Shown here piece after piece: positions 33,504 to 45,400 of a stretch of DNA of 64,000 nt. The notes below the pieces were generated by a model. The model ran no database searches. It saw only the letters and a program-made list of their open reading frames with translations, and was not told the origin of the DNA. The position numbers and the translations under genes are program-made. The first letter of the stretch is position 1; every line of letters begins with the position of its first letter. Source of the stretch: Tardiphaga robiniae (GTDB lineage: Bacteria; Pseudomonadota; Alphaproteobacteria; Rhizobiales; Xanthobacteraceae); the NCBI RefSeq assembly GCF_001618955.1, contig NZ_LVYV01000006.1, positions 62,001-126,000 on the forward strand. Direction: 5' to 3'.

Positions 33504-33872
33504 ATGAAACGGTTTCTGATCTTCCTTGTGCTGTTTCCCGCCATTGCCACTGCGGCGTTCTACGTCGTGACCTACATCCTGACGGGCGCTGCGCAGGACA
33601 GTGGCACAGGGCCGGTTCTCATCTATCTCGTCTTCATCGTGCCCGGGCTTCTCGTCGCTTTGCTCGACTGGCTGGCCGCCAGATCGTCCATTTCTGCTGT
33701 CATCATCACGACGCTTCTGACCTACGGAGCATCGGTGCTGGTGATGGCTTTGCTTCTCGGATGGAGCAAACAGGTCCTGGCGCTCGGTCTCATCTGTGCC
33801 ATACCCGCCGGCTTGTGTTCGTGGCTGTCCAGCCGTAGCGACGCCGCGGCGCAGGCGTCGTCGCCGGCATGA
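33504..33872 (+). CDS. Small inner-membrane protein of unknown function
   Basis: A 122-residue protein with about four hydrophobic helices: MKRFLIFLVLFPAIATAAFY, a segment near 40-58, one near 65-85 and one near 88-108. The tail is short and polar. GGAG precedes the ATG by eight bases. It may belong to the DUF5413-type family known from Bradyrhizobium relatives (from memory, unverified). No function is suggested by its neighbours. Confidence 0.65.
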   Translation: MKRFLIFLVLFPAIATAAFYVVTYILTGAAQDSGTGPVLIYLVFIVPGLLVALLDWLAARSSISAVIITTLLTYGASVLVMALLLGWSKQVLALGLICAIPAGLCSWLSSRSDAAAQASSPA

Positions 33873-33878
33873 CGCGTT

Positions 33879-35006
33879 CTAGATGCGCGCCGCGATCAAC
33901 TGACGGATGAACTCCGGCGCCTTCGCGCTGGGGAGCCACCGCGTCACCGCGATCATCTCGGCGTCGCGATCGATCCAGATCATGTTGCCGCCGGCCCCTA
34001 ACGCATAGACCGCCGTCTCCGGCGCGGCCTTGTTTGCATGCGGCCCGCGGTTCAGCCACCACAGGAAACCGTAATTCGGCTGCTGCGACGACTGCGCCCA
34101 CATCGCATCGACCCAGGCCTGCGACAGCAGCCGCTGGCCATTCCAGTCGCCGCCGCGCGCCATCAAGAGACCAAAGCGCGCATGGTCCTCCGCGCCGATG
34201 AACATGCCGCCGCCCCAATGGCCGCCGCCCGGCACCGACTGCATCCGCTGGCCGTCGATCTCGACAAAGGAATTGTCATAGCCGACCCACTCCCAGTCCT
34301 TGGACGCGCCGATCGGATCCATGATGCGCGCACGCAGCACCTCCGGCAGCGGCCGCTTGAACAGATTCAGCAGGCAGAGCGACAGCAGGTTCACGCGGAC
34401 ATCGTTATATTCGTAGAAGCTGCCCGGCGCTTGCCACTCGCGCAGCTCGCCCTTGCGGCTGTTGTCGGCATTCGGCGCGACCAGACGGTTGTGATCGATC
34501 TGGTCGGGCTTGCCGAACAGCTCGCCGCGCCACTCGCTGGTCTGCTCCAGCAGATGCCGCCAGGTGACCTTGGCGTTATGGGCATCCGCAAATAGCGGCC
34601 CGGGCACGCACGTGGCCACCGGCTCGTCGATATCCCCAATCAGCCCGTCATCGACCGCGAGGCCCGCCAGCACGGCCAGATAGCTCTTGGCGATGGAGAA
34701 GGTCATATCCGCCCGCGCGGTCTCGCCCCACGACGCCAGCACGCGACCATTTTGCAGCACCATGCCCGCGGAGCCGCCGCGCTCACGCACCGGCCCCAGC
34801 ACAGCGCTCCATGGCCCGACCTCATTCCAGTCCACATTCGGCGCGTAGCGGCCGTCGTCGTAATAGAAGCCTCGCGGCCACGGCGTTTCATTGGCCTGCG
34901 CAAACGCGACGGCAGCAGCGAGCTTGTCCGGCGCATAGCCGGCCTCGCGCGGATCGACCTTGTCCCAAGTGTTTCCGCTGGTCGGAAAATAACGTGACTC
35001 TGTCAT
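33879..35006 (-). CDS. Serine hydrolase of the beta-lactamase fold
   Basis: A 375-residue cytoplasmic protein. SxxK is Ser104-Ile-Ala-Lys107, the second motif is Tyr200-Asn201-Asp in YEYNDVRV, and a GAGGNMIWID segment stands where the KTG/HxG box belongs. The pattern fits the penicillin-binding-protein-like esterases and 6-aminohexanoate-dimer hydrolase (NylB) branch. No signal peptide is present, which argues against cell-wall or antibiotic substrates. It is not close to the other serine hydrolase at 20445-21668. The ATG follows GATATC without a strong ribosome-binding site. Confidence 0.87.
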   Translation of the reverse strand: MTESRYFPTSGNTWDKVDPREAGYAPDKLAAAVAFAQANETPWPRGFYYDDGRYAPNVDWNEVGPWSAVLGPVRERGGSAGMVLQNGRVLASWGETARADMTFSIAKSYLAVLAGLAVDDGLIGDIDEPVATCVPGPLFADAHNAKVTWRHLLEQTSEWRGELFGKPDQIDHNRLVAPNADNSRKGELREWQAPGSFYEYNDVRVNLLSLCLLNLFKRPLPEVLRARIMDPIGASKDWEWVGYDNSFVEIDGQRMQSVPGGGHWGGGMFIGAEDHARFGLLMARGGDWNGQRLLSQAWVDAMWAQSSQQPNYGFLWWLNRGPHANKAAPETAVYALGAGGNMIWIDRDAEMIAVTRWLPSAKAPEFIRQLIAARI

Positions 35007-35242
35007 GGAGATATCAAGCTCGCTTTGGACAACACGCCAAGGTTATTGACTGGATGGGACGTGGCGGCAACCTGTAAAGACGTGCGTGATTTTCGGGATT
35101 GCGATTGGAGCTGTCGAACCTTCGTATTCAGCTTCGAAGTCGAGGCCCGCTACCATCATTGCAATTTATTGTACTATACTCACTCTTACGGCTTCAACCA
35201 CTTAGCCGAAAACCACTTACGCAATTCAGGCACGGCAGTCCA

Positions 35243-36010
35243 ATGAGCGAGACGACTCAGCCATCGACCATCATGAAAGCGATGTGCGCAATTTGTGCGG
35301 GAATACGGAACTGTGAAATCCGTGGCCATGCAGACGAAAGCTGGGACGATGCGGGCGGCATGGTCTGGGGTAGAACCAGCTGGTACATTCTTCAATGTCG
35401 CGGATGTGACCACATGTTTTGCCATACGGTCAAAATCTTCTCTGAAGACTATGACCATCAGTGGGATTCCGCGACTCAGCAAGACGTTTTGGTCTACGAC
35501 GAGACCATCGCCTATTGGCCAGCCATATTTGAGAGAAAGCAGCCCGATTGGTTTTCACCAATGGGCTTCGCAGGCGACAAGGACAACGTCCTCCACGGCG
35601 CGATGCAGAAACTATATGTCGCCCTCGAAAATGACCTGACACGCTTGGCTGCGGCGGGAGTGCGAACCGCTTTTGATATCGCATCTGAATTGCTTGAAGT
35701 GGACTCACGCCTTTCGTTCAAGCAAAAGCTGGATGCCTTGGTGGCCACCAACCGAATTAGTAGCCTAGACCGCGACAGCTTGGAAACTCTGACCGAAGCG
35801 GGAAGCGCTTCCATCCATCGTGGATGGCTTCCCGATGCAAACAATCTCTCAACAATGGTCGATCTACTCGAACATTTTATTCACAGCGCTTTTGTTGCCC
35901 CTGCTCTCAAGAGAAAGTTGGACGAAAGAACTGCGGCGCTGAAAGAAACTGTGCCAGCGAGAAAACCACGAGAGAAATCGCCAGTCGATAAATCAATACC
36001 GAGCGCTTGA
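35243..36010 (+). CDS. DUF4145-like zinc-ribbon protein, probably acquired
   Basis: A 255-residue protein. CAIC near residues 16-19 and CRGCDHMFC near 53-61 form a probable zinc ribbon. The middle segment LTRLAAAGVRTAFDIASELL and the helical C-terminus with EHFIHSAFVAPALKR resemble DUF4145 proteins. Function is unknown; the family is often found alone or near restriction and defence genes (from memory). The start MSETTQPST was preferred because earlier codons are AT-rich non-coding-like sequence. The gene is clearly AT-richer than its neighbours: 32 of 60 bases are G or C at 35641-35700, against 44 of 60 at 34741-34800. A TATACT at 35175-35180 could be its -10. Confidence 0.65.
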   Translation: MSETTQPSTIMKAMCAICAGIRNCEIRGHADESWDDAGGMVWGRTSWYILQCRGCDHMFCHTVKIFSEDYDHQWDSATQQDVLVYDETIAYWPAIFERKQPDWFSPMGFAGDKDNVLHGAMQKLYVALENDLTRLAAAGVRTAFDIASELLEVDSRLSFKQKLDALVATNRISSLDRDSLETLTEAGSASIHRGWLPDANNLSTMVDLLEHFIHSAFVAPALKRKLDERTAALKETVPARKPREKSPVDKSIPSA

Positions 36011-36445
36011 TCGATATCGACCACGAGCTTGCCGTTTGGCGTCAGCATCTGGAGCAACACCTACCGCAAGACGAAGCGCAACGCCCACATGCGCAACCCA
36101 TGGCGCGGGCATTTGACCCCATCCTCACATTGAAGGGCACGTGACGTGCCAAGCACGTACCTATGTGACGAGTATAACAATTAGATGTCAGGCCAGAACC
36201 GCCCGAAAAGTCACAGACTTTTCCTGCGCACGAAGCTGCGTTAGCTTATCCGGTGCACCTTGCACGATGTCTGTGATCGGCACGTCAAACATTCTTACTC
36301 GATCACTTAATTCAAAGGCAGGCAAGCGAGCACATCAATCCGCGGCCGAGTGTCTGCTTAACGTCCCAGGAGCGGATCCGGCTCACCGGATCGTTGAGGA
36401 AGATGAGCCGTTAGAAACCACACAGGCCGATCTGCCCGGCCCTCA
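36011..36445. other. Gene-free AT-richer stretch with hairpins
   Basis: This 435-base gap has no supportable gene; a 46-codon frame at 36007-36144 could be a remnant. Three perfect stems occur: GGCACG-TGA-CGTGCC (36136-36150), GAAAAGTC-ACA-GACTTTTC (36205-36223) and GATCCGG-CTCA-CCGGATC (36375-36392). The last lies just downstream of the giant exoprotein gene on the minus strand and could help end its transcript, though no T-run follows. Confidence 0.4.
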
Positions 36446-39400
36446 TCAAGGGCGTTGGCGGCGCTTCTCTGCGGCTAGCTCCGCAACCTGGCTGTCCGTC
36501 AATGGACCCAGCCCAAGAACTTGATTTGGGCTGTTGGCATCATAGCCGCGGACATCGCTTCGCTTGCGGCGCCTCTCCTCCTCTTCCTTCCTGGCCTTTT
36601 CCGCGTCGGATGGGCTTCTATCGGCATCGCCGACACCGCCACCGTAACCCAGCACCTCGACGATGATCACCGACGGTTGGGCCGTTGCGGTCTGCTGGCC
36701 GGCGTCCTTGACGGCATCGGCGGCGGCCTTGTCCTTTGTGTCCGGCATCGTAATGACCGGTGGAGCTTCCGTCTTCGGCACGCCGTTTTTGTCGCCATCG
36801 ACCTTGATGTTATCAAAGTTCCGCACCTCGCGTGCGGCGACGTACAGATTTCCCGAGGCCCTGCCGCCAGCGTCATTGAAATCGACCGTGCCATCCGGCG
36901 CGATCAGATCGAGATCGCCGGGCTCGACGCCGGCATAGCCGATCACGGTGCCGATGCCGGCGCCGCTGATCCCTGACTTTTCAACCAGTCGCGTGACTGC
37001 ATCCTTGTCGGTGACGATCTGCGGCGGCGTTCCGACGCGCGTCGTCTTGGCGCCGCGGCCGGCATCAATATCCCCGAGCGTGGCCCAGATCGTGACGTCA
37101 CCGCCGCTGAAGGTCAGCGCGCGGGAGCGGTTCACGACCACGCTCCGTTTCGCGAAGATGTCGATCTTGCCGTAGCCCAGCGTGATCAGGCCGAAGCCCG
37201 GCTGGACCACCTGGTTCAGCGCGGCGATCTGCAGCCCGCCGCCCGGCGTCATCACCTCGATATTGCCGCCCGACATGGTGCGGAACATGGCGTTGTCGCT
37301 CTCGACATTGCCCTTCCAGCCGTCGCCGGGGAACAGCGTGGCGATTGCGGCATAGCCGCGCCTGTAGCCGCCGGTCGCGCCGCCGGCGGTCTGGTCGCGG
37401 CCGGCTTCTCGAAGCTCCTGCATGTAGACCTGGCGCAGGAAGCGCTGCTGCGTTAGCGCCGGCATCGCCTTGAACGCCGCCCAAGCGTCAATTGGCGAGA
37501 GCGTCGTACCGGTCATGTCGAGGACGAAGGAAACTAGGCCATAGCGAGTCTGCTTGTCGCCGCCGAGGGCGGGCCGACTGTCGTCCGTAAAATACAGCGG
37601 CAGCACCTGACCGCCAACCATCGTGGTGAGATAAGCAGGCATCGTCTGCGTTGGATCTAGATAGGTCTTTGCCATGGAAGCGTAATCCGGCTGCTTGCCG
37701 TCGAGGCCCGCAATCATTTCGATTGAGGCGCCGGTCTTGGACAAGCCGTTGATTGTGGTGTTCGGCCGCACCTCGTTGGTGGTCGCGTCATACAGACGGT
37801 TGCCGTCGCTTCGGATCGCCAGCGCATCGCCATATATATCACGTCCGCTGGTCAGCAGGAGCGAGCCCGGCCCCTGGACGACGATCGCAGGAACGATGCT
37901 TGGATCCTGCGGTCTGATGTTGTGGTGGATGTAGTCATTGCCGGCATTCAACCACGACACGTCGGTGGAACGCAGATTGCGCAGGTTCAGGTTGAGGTCG
38001 CGGATATCCTTGTCAGCCGACATCCAGACTTGCTCGTTGGTGGTGATGGTGTTCTCGGTCTTGACAACCTCGCCGGCCAGGATGCGTCCGGCGCCGCGGA
38101 GGATGTTTCCATTCAGCGCATAGAACCGGCTCGGCTCCATGTCGCCGGCATTGGTCAGGACGTCTGGATTATTGATGCTACGAAAATACGCATTGCTGCC
38201 ACCAAAATCGACCAGCGGATCAATCGGATTGCGCAGGATGTCAAGAAACCGCGTCTCGGAGAACCGCGTGTTGGTGTTGAGCTGCAGCGTGGCCCCGCCA
38301 AACGGGCGCAGATAGGACGGCAACATTCCGGGCGTAGCGCGGGCCATCACGATCATGCCAGCGGTGATATCCTGCGACGCCAGCATCGTCAGGTCGGAGG
38401 TGGCGCCGGGCAATGTTGCAATGCGGCCGAGATTGCTGATCGAACCATTCAGCGACGCAATCCGGGTCTGCGCCGGATATAGATTGCCGGAAAACTGGTT
38501 CAGAAAGGCAAGGACGTTGGGCGTAGTTGCCCTTGCGGAAGTCACATCCTGTGACAGATAGTTAATCTGGTTGACCAGCGTAACGTCGCCCCCCAACGAG
38601 GTCAGGTTCAGACGACTGTCGCCGGTTTCGCCGACCATCAGGGCCTGAGCATTGGCGCCCTTTTTCCGATCGAAGGCCATCAGCGGATCCATCACCGTCT
38701 GCAGACGCAGCTCCCCCGCGGTGCGAACGTCGAGACGCGCGTCGCCGAGCGCCAACACCGGCGCGATGTCGTAAGTCGTCCGCGAGGCGGGGCTGGTGAT
38801 GATTGACAGGACCTGACGTCCGATAGCGAAGGTGTCGGCATCGATACTCCCCGTCCCCCGCGCGACATAGTAGTAGCCAGCCTTGATGGCGCCGCCGGCG
38901 ACGACGTTCATCGCACCGCCATTGTCGATCCGCACCACGCCGTCGTCGGCCGTGACGCCGCCGGTGACGCGTCCCGTGGTGGCCAGCGCCACCATCAGGT
39001 TATCGAGATTGCTTCCGGCCTTGACGTTGACGTTGCCGCCGCCGAGCACGCCTATGCCCTGGGTGAAGGCGCCGTGATCGACCCACCAGGTCGATTGCGA
39101 TTGCTGCGTGAAGCGCAGGTTTGCTCCGACATTGCCCTCCTTCTTGAGCCAGTCGCTGATGACCATGTTGTTGGTCATGACCGTCGGCAGCACCGAGCTG
39201 ATGCTGCCGTTGGCGGCGATGTCGAGATGGCCGCCGAGCACGCCGTAGACCGCAGCGCCCGGCGCGCTGAAGCCCGCATAGCCGACATTGTCCTTGCGGC
39301 CAGCGGTGTAGATCACCGACTGATAGTGCGCGAGGTTGATGTCGCGGCCGGCGCGCACCGCGATATCGCCCGTGCCGGTGCGCACCTGATAGCCGGCCGC

Positions 39401-42400
39401 AGCGGTGCCGACGGTCAGCGAGCCGCTATTGGCCGCGAGGCTTGCCTGCGGCTTCACCGTCAGCGCACTAGCCGCGCCGAGATCCGCGCCGGCGACCAGC
39501 CGGATGTCCCAGGAAGCCTGATCCAGCAGTGCGCCGGTGCGGGTGGCGTTGCTGAAGCCGTCGCTGATGTTGCCGAGAATGTTCAGGTTGCCGGCGGCGC
39601 GCAGCGTCAGGCCGCCTTCACGGGCCGCGAACGTATTGGCAAGATCGATGTCGGAGGTCAGCGACAGATCGTCGGCGCTGCGGATCTCGATGCCGGCCAT
39701 CACGTCGATGCCCGGGACAATCCGCGCTGCGATGCCGGGCGCTGCCGCCATGAATGCGCCGGCATCGACGATGGCGCCTGGGATGCCGGGGGCGCCGGGC
39801 AGCAACTGGGATTCGACCCTCCCGTCGGTGCTGGTGTAGACGGCGACGCCTTCCAGCACTGCCGAGCGCGCGCCGCTGATGACCGCCGCCAGATTGCTCA
39901 CCATGACATCGGTATGAGCTGACTTTTGCAAGGCGCGGAAGCGCACCTTGCCGCCCTCGCCACCAGAGACGTCGATGCTACCGCCGCGGACGTCCAGCGT
40001 GCCGTTGCCGGCCTCGAGCACCACCCGGCCGCTGCCGAGCGTCGTGGTCGAACGCGCGGTCAGGCTCGATCCGGCCAGCATCGTCAGCCCGTTGCCGCCG
40101 GCGATCGCGATGCTGCCGCCATAGGCGGCGCTGGCATCGACGCTGCCGGTGATGGTGACAAGGCCGGCATCGGCGCTAAGCGAAAAGCTTTCTGCCCGGC
40201 TGCTGCCATCAAGCACGACATTGCCCGCGCGGACACGGAATGATTGCGAGCGCGTGAAGCCGGAAGCTTCCAGCTGCTGCGCCAGGCCTGCGAAGTTGGT
40301 GAGCGTGCCGACGTCGAGCGCAAATGACCCGCCTTTGCCCGCATCCGCCTGCGCATGGACGATGCCGCCGAGCACGACAGTTCCGCCCCCCGATGTCACC
40401 GCAAGGGTGCCTGCATCGCCGCCGGTCGCCGCGGCCAGTTTGAGAACCGAGCCGGCATGGGCGATCACGCTGCCGCCGGCCGAAGCCAGGTTGATGGTGC
40501 CGGCATTGGCGGAGGCCGTGACGTCGTTGAACGTCTTGATGAAGCCGCCGACATCGATCATCGCGCCATCGAGGATGTTGACGTCGCCCGACGTCGCGCT
40601 CAGCGAGACGATGCCGCCGATGGCATCGACGCGGCCGCCGAAGTCGATGCGGCCGCCGCTGAACGCCCAGCGCGAACCGAGGCTGTCCACGTCGCGCGCC
40701 ACCACGGCATCCGCGCCGGCGACGACGAGGCTGCCGCCTGTCGCGATCGACTGGTTGGCGCCCTTCTGCCCGGTGATGAGAGGCGCGGAGAGGCTGACGG
40801 TCGCAGTACCGGCATTGAGGCTGCCGACGCCTTGGCCGCTGATGCTGCTGCGTCCCGTCAGCGCCACGGTGGCGAAGCCGCGGAAATTCTTGGCGCCGCT
40901 GCCGAGCACCAGCCGGTTGGCGCTGAGCGCCAGCGTGCCCTGTTCGGGCACCAGCGGATCGACGAAACTGCTGCTGGAATTACGCAGCACCACGATGTCG
41001 CCGTTAAGTGCAACCGAATTGGCGCTGCGCCCGACCAGCGCGGCGGCATCCAGCGTGACGGATCGCAGGCCTGAGGCGCCGAAATCGATCCCGGTGTAGA
41101 AATCGATGCTCGTGTAGCTGCGCAATGTCAGATTCTCGGCGCGATTGAACTGCGCCAGGCCATTGGCATCGAAGACAAGACCAGTGCCGCCGCCGAATCC
41201 GATTCTGCTGCCGGACAGCGTGATGTCCTTGGCCAGGACGAGCGCGGAGCCGGACAGCGTGGTGTTGCGGGTGGCATCGACCGTCAGGGCATTGCCGCCA
41301 TCGATCACCGCCCCGGCGCCGATGGTGACGGTGCCTGTTGCGGTCCGATCGACGTTACTCCGCAGCACGTTGACCGCACCGCCGTTGGACAGCCGGATCA
41401 GTGCGCCATAGTCGCGCGCCGGGGTTGCAACCTGCGGTACGATGGTGAGATCGCTGTCGTTGCTGCTGGATGCACCCTGGGCGCGCAGCACGCTGCCGTC
41501 CGCGATCACAATGGTGTCGGTGGCGGCGAGGATGATCTCGGGGCTGGTCAGCGCGCTGCCGGCGTCGTTGCGGATGATAATGTTGCCCGCGCCAACGGTC
41601 AGCGCAACGCCGTTGATGGAATTGCTACGGGTGCCGCCGAGCAACAGGCTGGCTGCGCCAAAGCTGCTGAGCCGCGCCGAGTCGATGATCAGATAGCCGG
41701 CAAGGCCCGAGCGATCCTGTCCGGCACCGACCACGGCGATGTTGGTCGCAAAGATATCGACGAGGCCGCCGCGACCGCCATCGGCCGCTTGCGACAGAAG
41801 CTGCCCGTCCAGCGTCAGATCCCGGCGGGCCTTGAAGACCACCGAACCACCGTCCATTGGGCGGTCAGGAATGGCCGGGGTGAGCGCCGACAGGCGATAT
41901 TGCGTCGTCCGGAAGGTTTCCGACGCAAAGAACGTGTTGGCGCTGGCTTCGTTGTATTCGCTGTAGGCGCGAACCACGCTGCCGCTCATCACCCGCCAGT
42001 TCGAGGCCTGAACATCAGACGCCCCGCTCACCGCATTGCCGGACCGGCCGGACATCAGAAGCGTGCCATCGGGCAGCCTGGTCGATGTTGGGATCGATTT
42101 TCCGGCGCTGCCCGCGACCATCTGGACCGCGAACGCCCCCGGCATCAGCGCATATTTCGCCGGCATCAGGTTGTACCACCCGGCTGCCAGACCATTGCCG
42201 CCGGCCAGCCACACGCCGCTGCCGACGGTGCCCGCGGGCGCCGTTGCCGACGCGAAGGCCGGCATGATGGCATAGGTGTTGGGCATAGCCAGGATGTCAT
42301 GCGAACCGCCGCTGCCGACCACGAATTCCGACGCGTGCAGATTGCCGCCGCCGCGGATGTCGATGGTCGATCCCGCCGCGACGTTTACCGACGGCGCGTC

Positions 42401-45400
42401 GAGCATGATCTTCTTTTCCGGCAGCGCCGTAAGGACGGTCGGCGGATTGCCCGCGCTGCTGATCTGCACGGCCCAGTTCTCACGGTTGAGCAGCACACCA
42501 TAAGGCAGGTCCATTCCGTCGCCAGACACCGAGACCACGGCACCGGCCCCAAGCGTGACCGAATTGGACGCGGACAATGTCAGCGAGCCGAACGGCACCC
42601 GGACGGTACCGCCGATATCGATGTCCGGCGCCTTGATCGTCAGGTTGCCGCCAGCCGACAGTGCCGCCGTTGGAGCGCCGTTGGCGCGGACGAGGATCCT
42701 GTCGGTGGCAGTGACAGTCGCCGTGGTCTGTGTTGTCGGATAGATTTGCCCGGCCTGCAGCGTCAGCGTACCGACCATATCCAGTAGCGCGCTCACCCCC
42801 GTCAGGGTCTCGCCTCTCACAGTGACCTCCGGCGTGCGCAAGCGCAGGTCGCCGGCGATCAACATCGTCGAGGCATAGCCGCGCACCACCGCGAGCGTGG
42901 CATCGATAACGCCTGCTCTCAGCACAAGTGAGCCGGTCCCTGCCGCGGCGCTGGTGGCGCTCAGGCCGCCATTCAGCGACAGCATACCGGCACGAATTTC
43001 GCCGCTGGCAACCGGATTGGCGGCAATGATCGTTCCAAATACCGTGACCGCCGCAGTCGGCACATCCATCACGGCGCCGTTGCCGATCATCAGGCCCAAC
43101 ATTGTGGAGAGATTGATAGCGGAGAAGCCGCCACCGTTGATCGCACCGATCGATGCCGTCACGTTCGTGCCGTTCGCACCGATCAGACTGATCGCGTCGA
43201 ACAGGTTCGACGACGGCACGTTGCCGGCGCCGGCCAACGACGGATTGTAGATGCGTAGTCGGCCGCCAGCCGCACCCGGACCGCCCGCTCTGGCCTGCAG
43301 GCTGGCCTCGATCGACGACGGAGCGAGAGTTCCACCCTGCAACGAAATCTCGCCGCCATCGCTGGCCAACGAAATCGTCGCGTGGCCGCCGCGGCGGTAC
43401 AACGGATCGTCGATTACGCCACTGGCCCCCGACACGTCAATCAGTACGCCAGATGCCAAATTCATCGCGCCCGTCAGACGGATGGCGCCACCGTTGAGCA
43501 CACTTCCGCCGAGCAAACCGGTCTTGAAGTCCGGCGCAATGGCGGCGAGACCTCGCGCAGTAAACTGTGCATCGGGCGCAACGCGTAGCGTCGTAGCGGA
43601 AATCGAAATGGTGCCTGCCGGCGCATCGATGTGACCATTGACGACTACCGTGCCGCTGGCAACAGGAACGGCTGCAGTGGTGTTTTCAGCAAGGGTGATG
43701 CTGCCTTCGACGTCGGTCGTCAGCGTCGTTCCTGTTCCAACCGTGATGACCCTGGGTGCCGTGACGGTCAGCGAAGCGGATTTACGCGCCAGGCGCTCCG
43801 GCAGGTCGAGCACGCGAATCCGTCCGATATCCGCCAGCTTCGTTCCGGAAGGCACCGAGACGAAATCGGTGCCGAGATCGATGTTGACCGGGATCTGACT
43901 GATCGCCGCACCTTCGGCGAAGGTGACGTTGTCCTGCGCTTCGATCCGCACCGACCGGAAGCCGCGTTCGGCCAGCAATGTCGCTGGCAGATAGCTGATC
44001 GCCGGATCCGGCGGCACGATCCCGCCGATCTGGACACTGCCCGCGGCGCTGATCGTAAACGAACCGCCCGATCCGGCGGCGAAAGCACGCAGATCGATAT
44101 CCGCCACGCTGGTGGCAAGGTTGCCCAGCGCAATGGCACCGGCATCGCCAAACTGCAGCTTCTGCTTGCTGCCAAGTTTTTTGAGCCAGCCGCCGCCGGA
44201 GACATCCAGCAGCGCCGTCTTGGCGATACTGACCTTGCCGTCAAATCCGAGAATCGTCGCATTGGGGTCGATCTGGATCTGGATCTCGCCACCGTTGATC
44301 TTCGGTGCGAGTGTCGCCGCGCCGTTACTGTATTCGTTGATCCACTGGCCGGACACGTCCAGCGTTACGCGATCGCCGATCACGACGTTGTCGTCCGCAA
44401 ACAGTCTGATCTTGCCGCCGGCGATACGAATGTTGCCGTTGATCGCAATCGTACCAAGACTCCCCGTCGAGGGAGATCCGATCGTGCTGATGTTCAATTC
44501 GGCACCCGGCGACAGATCAAGGTCGGCGCCCGCTTCCTGCACGAACGACCTGTCGAAGAACAAGTTGAATTTTCCCATCCCCGACCGGTTGAGCATTCCG
44601 GAATCGAGCCAAACGGTCTTGGCACGGCTAGCCAATGGCAGTGGCGTCGTAGAATCGAAATAGGCCGTTGGCAGCATGGAATTGACATCGAAGTCACCCG
44701 CGAGGTGAACGGGCGATCGTGTGACGATCACGTTCGACGTCAGCCACGGATTGTCCTTTGTCGGACTCCCGCCACCGATCTGCAAAAGGCCGCCTGCCGC
44801 GGCCTTACCGCCGGCCGCCTGCCGTTCGCCGGTAATGACGTGGCCGTCGAGTTCGCCCTCCATGGCAAAGCCCGCACCGTTGTAGATGTAAATGCTGCCC
44901 GCGTTGCGGCCTTCCGAATAGCCCTGTTCGAACCGTCTGCCGTTGTGCCGGTCGAAAATCGAACTCCAGGTTTCGGTGACGTTGATCCGTGCGTGATAGC
45001 GCGAGAACCCGCCTGCCAGGCCGACATACTGCCGGTCGGGCATTGCCGCCCCGATATCGTAGATTCGGCCGTCGGCCCCGAGCAGTTTGGTCGTGGTGAT
45101 GTAACCGTCGGCGTAACGAACCGAGCCACCGGCGATGTCGAGCATCGCGCCGGCGCGGACAACGATGTCACCGCTCGATTTCAGGTTGATCCTGCCGCCA
45201 ACGGTCGATAGTTCAGCGAGATTGGTCGAGCCTGTGCCGATCCAGCCGCTGACATCGCCGATCGGCGTGCCTTTCCAACTACCGATCTTGTAGCTGCCGT
45301 CCTTGTTCTGGATCCAGTTCACGCCGGCCATCGGCCCATCGACGAATGTACCTTCGACGCGCTTGTCGACGTAGATGGTCGCGCCACGCAGCCAGGAGTC

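Noticed and set aside
36007-36144. 46-codon frame after the DUF4145-like gene
   Set aside because: Plausible composition, but it is very short, would start at a TTG overlapping the previous stop, and matches no family I know.
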